A DNA stretch of 24,457 bases from Pelargonium nanum (Eukaryota > Streptophyta > Magnoliopsida > Geraniales > Geraniaceae): NCBI GenBank assembly GCA_036897485.1, contig JAYMTF010001297.1, positions 1 to 24,457 of the forward strand, given 5' to 3'. Made by a program: the position numbers and the translations under genes. Below the pieces are notes generated by a model. That model was not told the DNA's origin. It ran no database searches and worked only from the letters and a program-made list of their open reading frames with translations. Below, one piece after another: positions 1 to 10,725 of the stretch. Numbering within the stretch: position 1 is the stretch's first letter; each line of letters starts with the position of its first letter.

Positions 1-79
1 AAACGGCTTAAAGGTGCCAACCGCGAGTTTGCGGGCCCGCTCAGGAACCTCATGGTTTAGACCAAAAATAAATAAATAG

Positions 80-1846
80 GAGTCTTGGCATGCAAAAAGT
101 AGAGAACGGTACACCCTAGCCGCCGCCGCCGATCCCAGCCTTCTTACCCTCCGCGTCGACACCCAGCGTACAGGGGACCGTCAATTCGCCTCCCTCCGAC
201 AGTCGACCCCTCGTGCCCAATACTCTAAGGGTCGTACTCTCTATCAGAATGTTTCTCATTCGGCCAATCGTAACCCTGATAATTTGTCTCTGTACTTTGA
301 GAATCTACCTGCTTCCATGATATATCGCTGGCTGTCAGGAATTGTCAGACGACATGCAACTATAACCACCTGCTTTGTTCCCAGATCCCCGACCAAGGCT
401 AGAAAGAAGTATGGTTTTGTCTCCTTTACTTCCCATGCAGAAGCCGCTAGGGTTTTGCGTATTCTGGATGGCGTCTCTCTCCTAGGGCACACATTCATGG
501 TCTCATGGGCTCGCGACCCACTCCAGAAGGATCAGCTTCCAGCACCGGTAGCACGCCCTCGACAGGCTGACGGTGATCATGTTCATATGCAAACCCGACA
601 TGTTGGTCGTGGCCGTGATTCTGTTGACAGAAGTTCTAGTCTCTCGTTGCGTCCCAATTGTTTGGGCTTCAATTCACGTCAGATAACTAACAAACTCAGA
701 TGGAGTGTCCTGGCAGTCTCCAGGGAGCATGTATCTGCATCCTCTTTATCTGGCTCCTTAGTCTCAGAAGGAATTTCCGATATTTTGGTTCACTCCTTAG
801 GACACAAAGTCTTTGCCCTCGCTTTCCCGGATGAAAGCTCGTTGAAAGCAATGAAGGAAACCAACTGGGACTTACTCACCCATTGGTTTGCTTTATTCTT
901 TGACTGGTCTTGCCTGGGAAAAAAGGGCGGAAGATTTTGTTGGTTGACGATCCGAGGAATACCAGTGCAGGGTTGGCATGAAAATTCCTTGTGCAGCATC
1001 GTGAAGTCTTTCGGAGAAATTATTGGCATTCATCCAGCCTTCTCTCAGGGCCTTGTTTTGGACCAAGCGCAAGTCCTCATTCATGAGACCTCTCTTTCGG
1101 ATATCTCTTCGCTGGTCAGTCGCAAATGGGGAAATTCTTCTTTTCGTATAGCCATCTCCGAATGTCAAGGCTCGGATCTGTTGCCCATCCCATCGTATAA
1201 TTTTGATCTCCCTGACTCAGATGCGTCTTCCCCTAGCTCGCTGATGTCGCCTATAGCCCCTCCGGAGCAGGATCAAAAAATTTCCGGCAAGAGCGACAAT
1301 TTTCAGCGACCACCTGAGGGTCATGATACTGAGCAGCAAAATCTGGATCAGCATATTGGGCCGAAGCCTTTAGATGAAGCCCATCTCCCACATGGACCCG
1401 GTTTGGATCCCAAGGTTGGGCTTGTGAGTCCTCTTCATGGGCCTGGGATTTCTCAAGACACAATCGACTCTCCTCTGCGACGTTACCCAGCCGCCTTATC
1501 TACTGATAATACTATCTCCCAACTGCCTCTACCTAGAGTTGCAACTTTGAGAAGCAAAAAGCTCGCCAGCAATCAGGTGCCGCCCAAGCGAATTGTAGCA
1601 CATACAGGGAAAAAGGCAGCCTCGACCCCGTCCTCCCGCACAAAAATCTTGAGTGGTAGTTTTGGTAAGCGTCATACGGCAAGCACATCTTCATCCAAAC
1701 AGACTCGGCGTCGTCCGCTCTCGCCGAACGCCTCGGCCTCAGCATTGTGGGACTTCTGTAAATCTCTCGGCGCCCGGGCTAAGGGATCTGAGTCTGATCT
1801 CCTTGAACGGCTTCGTATAATCAAAGCCGATTCGTCAATCTCCTAA
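80..1846 (+). CDS. LINE ORF1: RRM plus DUF4283-like RNA-binding protein, no in-frame ATG
   Basis: One frame is open without stops from 80 (after a TAG at 77) to TAA at 1844-1846. ORF1 proteins of plant LINEs coat the element RNA. An RRM starts at about 287, with RNP2-like LYFENL and RNP1-like KKYGFVSF. A central region (about 700-1170) contains WLTIRGIPVQGW and has the pattern of the DUF4283 domain found in many plant LINE and Ty1-like proteins. A Pro/Ser-rich, then basic, linker follows, and the end (LWDFCKSLGARAKG) may be a small helical domain. I see no CCHC zinc knuckle. The first in-frame ATG is at 317, inside the RRM, so starting there would destroy RNP2. The original start is therefore lost, shifted by an indel (an ATG at 90 is out of frame and soon stops), or upstream of the window. 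ORF2 follows in the same frame 27 nt later. Confidence 0.75.
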   Translation, partial: ESWHAKSRERYTLAAAADPSLLTLRVDTQRTGDRQFASLRQSTPRAQYSKGRTLYQNVSHSANRNPDNLSLYFENLPASMIYRWLSGIVRRHATITTCFVPRSPTKARKKYGFVSFTSHAEAARVLRILDGVSLLGHTFMVSWARDPLQKDQLPAPVARPRQADGDHVHMQTRHVGRGRDSVDRSSSLSLRPNCLGFNSRQITNKLRWSVLAVSREHVSASSLSGSLVSEGISDILVHSLGHKVFALAFPDESSLKAMKETNWDLLTHWFALFFDWSCLGKKGGRFCWLTIRGIPVQGWHENSLCSIVKSFGEIIGIHPAFSQGLVLDQAQVLIHETSLSDISSLVSRKWGNSSFRIAISECQGSDLLPIPSYNFDLPDSDASSPSSLMSPIAPPEQDQKISGKSDNFQRPPEGHDTEQQNLDQHIGPKPLDEAHLPHGPGLDPKVGLVSPLHGPGISQDTIDSPLRRYPAALSTDNTISQLPLPRVATLRSKKLASNQVPPKRIVAHTGKKAASTPSSRTKILSGSFGKRHTASTSSSKQTRRRPLSPNASASALWDFCKSLGARAKGSESDLLERLRIIKADSSIS

Positions 1847-1873
1847 TCGCGTAAGCAACGTCGACTCCTCGGA

Positions 1874-4800
1874 ATGGGTATTCTCTCTTGGAACATTCGA
1901 GGAGTTTCGGCGCAACACAAGAGGGATCAGCTGCGATCTCTCATCCGGCGTACTAAACCAAGCGTGGTTTTTCTTCAAGAAAGCAAGCTTCAGATAGTCT
2001 CAGCTTTTACTTGTAACAGTTTTTGGAACTTGCCTACTCTCTAATTTGTATTCTTTCCCTCAGCAGGCCGGTCTGGTGGAATTATCTGTCTTTGGGATCC
2101 GACTCTTTTTTTCTTCAGTCTTCTGTGATCGAGCATAATTTTATTGTCTTAGTCGGCTTCTGGTCTCTTCTGGATTGTGACTGCGTTCTCATAAACGTTT
2201 ATGCTCCATCTTCGGATTCAAGGAAATTGGCTCTTTGGGCACGTTTGCGTGATATTATCTCCAACACGGCTTTACCATGCTTGGTAGCGGGTGATTTTAA
2301 CTCAGTCCGATCTGCGTCCTAGCGTACTAGTGGTATAACATCTCAGACTTCGGTTTCGTCTTTCAATGACTTTATTGACTCTAGTGGTCTTGTTGATCAA
2401 CAGCTACGGGGTAGGAAATATACTTGGTATGGCCCCAACTTTTCAGCTAGTAGACTTGATCTTGTTCTCATCTCAGCCGACTGGCCGTCAGCTATCAGGA
2501 ATTTATCACAGATTGGACTCGTCCGAGGTTGCTCAGATCATTGCCCTATAAATTTCGATTTAGAGCTTATTGACTGGGGACCCCGACCTTTCAAATTTCT
2601 AAATTGTTGGATTAGTCATGCATCGTTTTATGAATCCGTTAACAATGCTTGGTCATCATTTGTTGTTCAAGGCATGCCCTGTTTTCGCCTTTGGAGGAAG
2701 CTGTTTCTATTGAAAACTTTCCTTAAGTCATGGAACTCCGATATTTTTGGCCATTTAGAGACCTCTATTTCTGCTTTGGAGAAAGATCTGGATCAGCTGG
2801 ACCTCAAAGCTGAATCCGAGCAGCTCTCGGACGCTGAAGCTTCTCTCTGGGCCTCTATATCATCGGAACTACACTCGAAAACTCGAGATCTGTCCTTGCT
2901 TTGGAAACAAAAATCCCGCGTGCGGTGGTTACAAGAAGGGGACCGGAATACTGTATATTTTCATCGCATTGCTTCTTTTCGAAAATCAAGAAATAAAATC
3001 GGCGGGTTAATGGATGGCGAGCTTTGGGTCTCAAACCCGGTCCTACTAAAGGAACTAGCCCGGGAGCATTTCAAGCGTAGGCTATCTAACTCGGACCTGG
3101 ATAGGCCTTTGCTAGACAGTCTCGAATTCAGCACACTCCCTGCTGGTGCGGCCGCGGATATTGAAAGACCAGTGACGATTGATGAGCTTCGATCAATCGT
3201 TTTCAGTTGTGATGAGTCTAAAGCCCCGGGTCCGGATGGCTTCACTATGTTGTTCTTTCAAACTTGGTGGGAGATAGTTCAATATGATCTTCTGGCTTTT
3301 GCTCAAGCTTTCATGGACTCTGGAATGTTGGGCAAAGGTATAAATTCGGATTTTTTGGCTTTAATTCCGAAAGTATCGTCCCCGCAAGGTTTAAATGACT
3401 TAAGACCCATTAGTTTAGTGTCAGCTCCGTATAAAATAATCGAGAAGCTACTGGCTTGCAGAATTAAGTCGTATATTGGAGGTCTCATTAGTGCTGTTCA
3501 GAGCGTCTTTGTGAAAGACCGACAGATTCTTGATAGTATTCTTGTTGCAGGCGAGATAATTCATTTAGCTCGCTCTCGTCGTTCTCCAGCTGTTGTATTG
3601 AAACTTGACTTTCGGCAAGCTTTCGATAGAGTTGATTGGTCTTTTATCGACTTTTGCCTTGTCTTTATGGGATTCGGTTCTAAATGTCGTATGTGGATTT
3701 CTAGCTTACTGGCTTCCTCTATCTCAGTATTAGTTAATGGCTCACCATCACGTGACTTCGTATGCTCGCAGGGGGTTAAGCAAGGTTGCCCCTTGTCTCC
3801 CTTTTTGTTCATAATTGTAGCAGAGGCTCTCCATTTATTATTAACCCGTGCGGAGTTGGATGGTCGGTTTAGCGGGATAAAAATCGGACAGATTTCGATT
3901 TCATACTTACAATTTGCAGACGACACCATGCTATTCTTGGATATCTCTCATAGTGACGACTCGATCGAAAACATTAAGGATATTCTTCATTGCTTTGAAC
4001 TCGCCTTGGTTTTGTCCATCAATTTTGCAAAGTCTCGTATCATTGGCATCAACACCGAGCCATCTCGGATTCAGAATCTGGCCACAATTCTTGGCTGCTA
4101 GATTAGCTCTTTCCCGATCAAATAATTGGGATTCCAGCTAAGCTTCAATCCGCGGCTGGCCAGGTCATGGTTGGGTGTGATTGATAATTTTCGCATGCGG
4201 CTTGCTTTATGGCAAACCAAGTATATCTCGCTTGGGGGCAGAGTGACGCTTATTCAGTCTGTTCTTACTTCCCTCCCTCTATTCTATATGTCGCTTTTTA
4301 AGGCTCCAAAAAAGGTCGTTGCAACCCTTGAGGGCATTGAGAGACGATTCTTATGGTCAGGAGTTTCACCAAGTTGGGGGCTTTGTAAAGTGCGCTGGGC
4401 ACAGGTTGTTCTTCGTCGATCCCACGGAGGCCTTGGTATTAGGCATTTAAGTTTATCAAACCTGAGTTTGATGGCTAAATGGCGGTGGCGCTTCGCTTCT
4501 CAATCGGGTTCATTATGGAAGAATGTTTTATGCGCAAAATATGGCTGGGAATTGTCTTCATGGTCTATGCAAAGCTTGGTATCTCCAAGGGCCTCTCCTG
4601 TGATTCGCAGCTTAATTGACCTGCGTTGTATACCAGGTTTTATCGATTTAGTTGGAACCGGCAGCATTAAGTGGCTCGTGGGTAATGGGAGAACGGTAAA
4701 ATTCTGGTGCGATTTTTGGATCTCCGATCGCCCTCTTCGCCTGGTTTTTCCTCGTCTGTACACACTTAGCACCTGCAAGTCCAGGCCGGTGTCCTTCGTA

Positions 4801-5532
4801 CTTCCGCTGTGCACGATCGGAGCCTCCGGTCTGTTTTTTCGGGGTCTTCGGGGTTGGGAGCTTGACTCCTTTGCGGAGTTGCGCGCTCTTCTTGCTTCTG
4901 CTCCAGTCCTTACCTCCCATCCAGACAATCTGGTCTGGAGGCATGCCAGCTCGGGCATTTTTACGACCAAGCGTGCTTATGATTTCCTTTATTCGCAAAA
5001 TTCTCATGTCCGCTTTGCTTGTTACAAACTCATTTGGAGGCCGATCGTCCCACCAAAAATTCAGTGCTTTGCGTGGTTGGCTGCTTTAGATAGTATACCA
5101 TGCTCAAGCTTTCTTCTTTCTCGAGGTGTTCTGCCGGCCAATACTCCGTGCATTTGTAGGCTTTGTGACTCCGCAACCGAAGACTGCTCACATTTGCTCC
5201 TTTCATGTCCATGGGCCCATCAAGTTTGGATGAGAGTTTTTTGCTGGTGGCGCATCCATGCTGCTCTCCCTCCAAATTGTTTCATGCTGCTCTCCTGCTG
5301 GTCCTCCTGTTTCTCCGGTTCCAAGGCCAGTTGTAAGTTATGGGACGCTCTTTGGCATATTTGGTTGGCTCATAACACTCTTATCTTTAGAAACGAGTTC
5401 CCGAGCACTGAGACTACTGTTACTCGCATTCAAAGCTTTAGCTATTTGCTTGGTTCTTGCTTAATTTCTGATTTTTGCATTGTAAATCGGTTCCCTTCAT
5501 GGGTTGCGGATCCGGCTTTATGTTTGAATTAG
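1874..5532 (+). pseudogene. LINE ORF2: endonuclease-reverse transcriptase, inactivated
   Basis: ORF2 starts at ATG 1874 with the AP-endonuclease motifs ILSWNIRG and FLQESK. Further motifs follow: SGGIICLWDP, INVYAPSS, AGDFNSVRS and, near 2530, SDHCPI. The reverse transcriptase spans about 3170-4080: SKAPGPDGF, KLDFRQAFDRVDW (motif A), QGVKQGCPLSPFLF (motif B), the catalytic YLQFADDTMLF near 3911, and INFAKSRIIGIN. The C-terminal part (about 4970-5400) has the zf-RVT pattern with PPKIQCFAWLAAL and cysteine/histidine spacing CRLCDSATEDCSHLLLSC. Breaks seen: TAA at 2042-2044, a frameshift in the T-run near 2103-2110, TAG at 2320-2322, TAG at 4099-4101 and TAA at 4123-4125. Clear family similarity continues across each break, so they are mutations and not domain ends. 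The frame then stays open to TAG at 5530. The 1874 start is chosen because it directly precedes the first endonuclease motif. Confidence 0.88.
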
Positions 5533-5770
5533 TTTTAGAGCTCCCACTTTCTTGTACTTTTATTCGACCTAGTGTCTTTATAATAAAAGGTACCGATTGC
5601 TTATAAAAAAATTAACTTTATATCATAGTTTGTATTTGAAAATATTTTTAATCTTCAACATTTATTTTGTTTGGTAGAAAGACATTTAAAATGGAATGCA
5701 TAGGGTGTAAAATATTTATTGCTCTATTTTTGTTTGTGTGAATTATATTTTTGTCATTTTCTTGTTGTAG

Positions 5771-5940
5771 ATAAAAAGAAATGGTCAAATGATAAGCAAA
5801 GGACTGATATTGATATGGTGGCTGAGACATTAAACTCTGAGCTTTCTAGGAATTGGCAAAAAATATTTCCAACCCATCAGTCTGTAAAAGAGAGAGACAT
5901 TTCATTGATTTTTGGGTCCCATTCTCTCAGAGAAATTTAA
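5771..5940 (+). CDS. Exon-like fragment of an unrecognised gene (partial)
   Basis: A splice-acceptor-like tract (TTTTCTTGTTGTAG) ends at 5770. It is followed by a frame open to TAA at 5938-5940 that reads DKKKWSNDKQRTDID and later SRNWQKIFPTHQSVKERD. The composition is mixed and hydrophilic, unlike the surrounding T-rich DNA, which suggests real coding sequence. I do not recognise the protein. If this is an exon, the upstream intron is phase 1 and holds the LINE, whose tail ends 159 bp earlier; upstream exons would lie outside the window. The exon could end the gene at the TAA, or splice earlier, for example at a weak donor after CAGTCT near 5883, to the fragment at 6183. It could also be a decayed gene piece. 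Confidence 0.3.
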
Positions 5941-6182
5941 AACTCATAAAATTAGGTGTCTAATTAAATAATGACATTATAATTTTTTTGTATAAAATCA
6001 TTTTTAGAAAAATATAGTTTTATATTTATGTAGGTTTAATTCAATCATTTTTTTTAATCCATAGTAGTAAGTTGATTGTTAAGAGACGAAGTATGGAGTA
6101 TATTTTCAATTTTGTGGTTAAAAAATATTTTAAAAGTAAATTTAAATGAATTGTATCGTAATATATGTTTTTTTTGTTGCAG

Positions 6183-6248
6183 AGTAGAACAAACGATAAA
6201 TTGGGTGGCGATCTCATTTTGTCGCAAATCGTCAACGATCTGCAGTAG
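6183..6248 (+). CDS. Exon-like fragment, possible terminal exon of the same unknown gene
   Basis: A strong acceptor-like tract (T-run then GTTGCAG) ends at 6182. The following 66 bases read SRTNDKLGGDLILSQIVNDL then Q and TAG at 6246-6248. The local base composition is less AT-rich than its surroundings, and the peptide looks like a plausible short C-terminus. The product is not recognised. Joining it in this frame to the fragment at 5771 needs an upstream exon ending in phase 0. The donor near 5883 satisfies the phase but is a poor match to consensus. An alternative frame is also open here but gives an unlikely protein. Confidence is low because no complete gene can be built inside the window. 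Confidence 0.25.
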   Translation, partial: SRTNDKLGGDLILSQIVNDLQ

Positions 6249-9200
6249 AAATTCATCGATAGATCAACACACGTGTCATAGATTTTCAATAAATGTAGTG
6301 TTTTTTTTAATATATAGTGTTTCACTGACACCAACTCATATAAAAATTATTTTTACACTATTTGAAATATACAAGTTAATTCATGTGAAAAGAATCCATT
6401 TGAGATTGGGATATAGAAGAAGCAATTGTTTGGAGGGTCAATTTTATTTATGTAGAGAAGTGCTCTAATTTGCCTTGGAATCAACTCCAATAAAACAAGT
6501 CATATTCACTTTGGTGTGTGTATATATATAAACACATATAAGTCCAAAAATAGCCTCACCACCTTTCTTCTATCCAACTTGCTCACAAGTCATTTTCCAT
6601 GGAATTCAATTCAAATTGAAGCAATAGAATCAAACTTGAAGTTTTGTCCAACTAATGAGCCATTTTTTGTTAGATAAACAATGTATTTTTGGGGACAAAA
6701 ACTTGGGCCACAAGACACCTACATAGGCCAAAATTAGCATTTAATGGGATGGTAACAAGAACTATGCATTATATATAATTAAAGATTTTGTTTGTAGGAT
6801 CTTTGGCCCTACAAGATAAGGACCATCTGTCCCTTTATGACCAGCATGCCCTCCAAACATGTGAATCTGATTCCAATTTTTAAATTTTGTTTTTGTTGGT
6901 ATCTCTATTATTTATTAGTACCACCAACCTTTTTTTTCCTCCTTTAGCATAAAATAAATAAATAATCACCATCACTAATCTACAATGTCAACTAGTTTGC
7001 GATAATGATTTTGCATTAATATATAATTTCATCAACTCTAATAAAATAATTTGCACATCTCTTCTTGTTATTATATTTACAAATCTCAATTTTATATTTT
7101 TAATGCACAACGATAAAAAATTAATACGTGCGTATATAATCTAAAAATATTTGAATATTCAATAATGTCTCAAGAGAATTTATTAAATATTATTGATGCA
7201 ATAATACAATTTGCTTTGGAATAGAAAATGAGAATAAAAAGACGTTATTGGAACAAACCAAAATTCAATAGGTGTATTTAAAATAATCTATGATAAAAGC
7301 ACATACGTCTTTTGGATGTTCATAATATTGTTTATTTTTTTAATATCATAATATTGTTTATTGATTAATAAGAAAAACACTATTTCTTCTTATTATTCTT
7401 GTGTCACCGTTCGAGCAATTGTTTTTTGTATAGTTGAGCATTAATTATAGTTTTTTTAATAATAAGGTTTTTAGTTCAAAAAATTGGTAAAATTAAATAA
7501 AATTGAATACTATTTTTGCCATAAAGAATTAAAGAGAAATGATGCTCTTTTGGTGTGTTCTTAAATTGATACCATCTTGTGAGTTGTGACCCATTGGATC
7601 ATTGAGAGAAGCCAAATTATGGGGTACTAGTGGACAATATTTTTTTGATGGCTCTCTTTGGCTTTGAGTCACAATGCCAACAAAATCACTGAATTTTAAG
7701 CCATATTTTTCTACTTCTTTTAGATAAAAAGACACAAACTTTTTCCTTTTTGTTCCCTAATTAATTTCTTTAGTGAAACTTCAAGTTGGAAACCTAACCA
7801 TTTTGTTTCAAAGCACATTGTTTTGAATCCAAACTTGGGAAGCTTCACCATGTGACTACTGTTGTGCACAAAGTTATGCAACCTTTAACATATATAATAT
7901 TAAAGAATATATATTTTGTTTGATTCTCTTTTGAATAATTTGTTTGTTAGGTTTCGATACATATTAGAAAGACCCACATGAAAGTGATACAATTTAATTG
8001 TGCAAGCTCATATAGACCCAAAAATTGACCAATTTTTGTTTGATTTGACGAGTCTTACAAACAAGTTGTCGTGCATTGATGATTCACTTAATTTTTCATA
8101 CTATTTTTTCATATTTATACATTTTGGTTTGTCCTAAAGAATCTTTACTCATTGTCTAGTTGTGATAGACTTATTTGGTGAAATTTCAAATTGCACAAAA
8201 TTTGCAGTCAGGTTAGCAATGAAAATGAGAAAGATAAAGGTCCTCATCACCTTATGTCATGTGCAAATCCTTTAATTATGGAGCAAGAATGGCTCAAAAC
8301 CAACCACTAGATATTAGTACTAGTACCAATCACCATGTGTAGTATTAAATTATTGCTTCAAGAAACCTCTAGGGCACATCAATACCAAACAAAATTAAAA
8401 TAGTTATGCTCTAACATACATAATTTAAACACATCATACATACTCATACATTATAAACAAATAAAATAATGTGACATGACACTAATAACTTCATCCAATT
8501 ATAATTTTCATTAAAAATATCATGTATAATTTTCATTAAATTAGCACATCATCTTACACAAATGTGGCCTAATTTATATTTTTAGAAAAGAAAAATATAC
8601 TAAAATGTTGCTAAATAAAAATTAATAGAGATTTGACCCATCAAGATAAGAGTTTAAAAATTCCAAACCACTCACTATATCTATATGTATCATCAAATCA
8701 TCACCCACTAGATAGGTTTGTTTGGTTCAACCCTTAGCTTAATTTGTGATTAATTAGAGCTAAAGCAATTCAAACTAATGGCGTATAGGGCGGCTAATAA
8801 ATTATTCACAACATTTTAGTACATTTTTCATTATTTTGAAACATCGTGGACCCATCACTTTGATTTGATTAATTGATATAAAAAATATTAGGTTTGATCT
8901 AATATTCATTTCAATAATAATTAAAGTTAAAATAAAGTTATTTCTAGTTTGTTCTTGTAGGTTTTGACCTAATTAGCATATATTTGATTCAAAGCACAAC
9001 CTAACACAAACCATATCATAGTAAATAAACAAAATTATTGGTAATCCAAACAAGTTAATTATAATTAAGTCCCAAATTTTAGAAGGCCGGTTGTGGATTA
9101 CAACAATTAAGCATCATGGTTGGCTTAATTAATTAGAAATTCCTCGTGACGGTGGGTCCCGCTTCATAATTATTCTATTTAAGACTTTATAATATAGGAT

Positions 9201-10523
9201 TAATTAACTAATTGATCTTATTATAAACAAGATCATATTCTAATGAAAATAAACAAAGTCTATAAACAATGGTATCTTGGAGATAATTGGGATTGTCAAA
9301 GAGGAATTAATTATTATGTAGTAGTTTTTTGTCAATACATATAAAATATATTAATACATGTCACATGAATATAATATAATTAAGAGTGTTATGGTTGAGT
9401 GGTGCATTTCATATTGGAATCTCCAACCCCTCAAATTTTCAAATACCTCATTGATTAGTTAAGACCCAAATCATCTCCCAAAGCACTCATTAATTTAATT
9501 ACAAAATGTCAAAGAAAAGCAACAAAAATTAAAAAAAAAAAACACACAATCACATACCCATATGTCTCTCTTTCCCTTGATTGAATACAAGAAAAAGATG
9601 TGTGAATAAACTAACCCAACTTTCATTACTTTGGTCCCCTTTCAATAGAATCACACATCATTTTCATGCTCCATCCCCACAATAATATTCATTTTTCTTG
9701 ATACAACAAGAATACAATGAATACTTGCAATGACATGCTCGAACTCTTCGTCACGTACACACTACGCACTTGGCCGACGAAGACAACGACACTCGACCCA
9801 ATAACTCTATTTAAATATAAAAAAATTAGAAGAGATTTTTTATAATAAAAAAAGTTTGTGAAGATGAGGACGTTTGAGGGCCAAAACCCTAGTATCTTTT
9901 GCCTAGCCCCATGCCATGCCATGCTTTGGCTTTTGTTTTTGCTATCTTTTTGGTGTAAGAAAGTAAACGTGGACAAATGTGTGAGACATAGAAGTTGTCC
10001 ACTTTATCAGTGAGATTGAGATGTATAACAAAAAAACGCAACATACAATGGAGGAGAAGAATCGCCACTTATAAAGGAAAAATGTGATTAATATTAGTTT
10101 TTTATTTTATAAATAGGATGAAGGCCTCTTTTTGTGTTTTTGTCAATATGCAGGTAGTGTATAAAATCCGCCGTTTAGCTAATCAGCGTAGATATGATTC
10201 TTTTTGTATTTGGGACGGTCATAAACTCGCTAAAAACCTTACTTTATAAACTTTTTAAGTTTATGCAACAATGAACTTCTTATATTGAACCTATATATTT
10301 TCAATAAAAATCAATACTTTCAAGTTTGATGGATGGAGGAAGTGGGGCTAACAAGCAATGGACAGCACAAAGCATAGAATATGGATCCAATTAATTAAGA
10401 AGGAGAAGGCATGGGGGCCATGATAGGAACCCTAACTTTCTTCCCTTGTGAAAGAGGGCACTCATGTCATGATGTACCATTCTCTATTATAGCTCTCCCA
10501 TATCCATCATATTGCAAAATTGA
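6249..10523. other. AT-rich intergenic region without a supported gene
   Basis: About 4.3 kb of very AT-rich DNA with only short chance ORFs. Small items are a direct repeat CATAATATTGTTTA at 7321-7334 and 7347-7360, an A-run near 9530, and an isolated telo-box-like AAACCCTAG near 9893 followed by CATGCCATGCCATGC. I see no domain, no splice-flanked coding run, no tRNA, and none of the conserved plant microRNA sequences I know. Confidence 0.6.
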
Positions 10524-10530
10524 TATATAA
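10524..10530 (+). promoter_or_regulatory. Candidate TATA box upstream of a short ORF
   Basis: TATATAA lies in the context TTGATATATAATTTG. It is followed by a pyrimidine-rich, C-containing stretch (TCTTTCCTTGCACTT... CCACCACCACCC) that looks like a plant 5' leader, and then an ATG at 10642. A transcription start would be expected near 10555-10560. TATA-like strings are common in AT-rich DNA, so the call rests on the combination with the leader and the start codon. Confidence 0.3.
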
Positions 10531-10641
10531 TTTGTTGCTTCCTTTGTTCTTTCCTTGCACTTACTACACACACCCCAATTTCCCTTTACTCTAGGACCCC
10601 ACCACCACCCATATTTCACAACTCACAAAGTTGACAAGACC

Positions 10642-10725
10642 ATGGGTATGGAAGAGGAAAATTTTGATACTCCTCCTAATTACACATGGCCCCATATAGG
10701 CCCCCACTATGAGGTAAAGAATTGA
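10642..10725 (+). CDS. Isolated 27-codon ORF or first exon in the gene-poor region
   Basis: The ATG sits in a strong plant start context (GACCATGGGT) and opens a 27-residue frame that begins MGMEEENFDTPP, contains NYTWPHIGPHYE, and stops at TGA 10723-10725. Just before the end, GAG|GTAAAG could be a splice donor at 10713/10714, which would make this a phase 0 first exon of 24 codons. I could not find a convincing second exon in the following 2.8 kb. The stretch is less AT-rich than its neighbours. I do not recognise the peptide and see no signal sequence. It could be a small peptide gene, the start of a long non-coding transcript, or chance. Confidence 0.25.
   Translation: MGMEEENFDTPPNYTWPHIGPHYEVKN

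Larger units (their letters stand above)
80..5611 (+). mobile_element. Plant L1-type LINE (non-LTR retrotransposon), nearly full length, degenerate
   Basis: The element has a GC-rich leader, ORF1 with an RNA-binding domain, ORF2 with AP-type endonuclease, reverse transcriptase and C-terminal zf-RVT region, a short 3' UTR with an AATAAA signal at about 5582, and a terminal run of seven A at 5605-5611. This order is that of plant L1-clade LINEs, which move by target-primed reverse transcription. No RNase H domain follows the reverse transcriptase. The base composition is clearly richer in G+C than the AT-rich DNA after 5611. The 5' boundary is uncertain: the ORF1 frame is open from 80, but the element may start anywhere in 1-130 or outside the window. 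I could not find a target-site duplication matching the bases after the A-tail. Several ORF2 stops show that this copy cannot move by itself. Confidence 0.9.

Noticed and set aside
4500-5007. Two - strand ORFs of 156 and 119 codons inside the LINE
   Set aside because: They lie antisense to ORF2 coding sequence and have no recognisable motif; shadows of the real frame.
6076-6468. A 130-codon + strand ORF
   Set aside because: It runs through a T-rich acceptor tract and low-complexity AT-rich DNA; only the short stretch 6183-6248, in another frame, looks coding.
9689-9976. A 95-codon - strand ORF
   Set aside because: AT-rich composition, Phe/Leu/Lys runs, no domain and no flanking splice or promoter logic.
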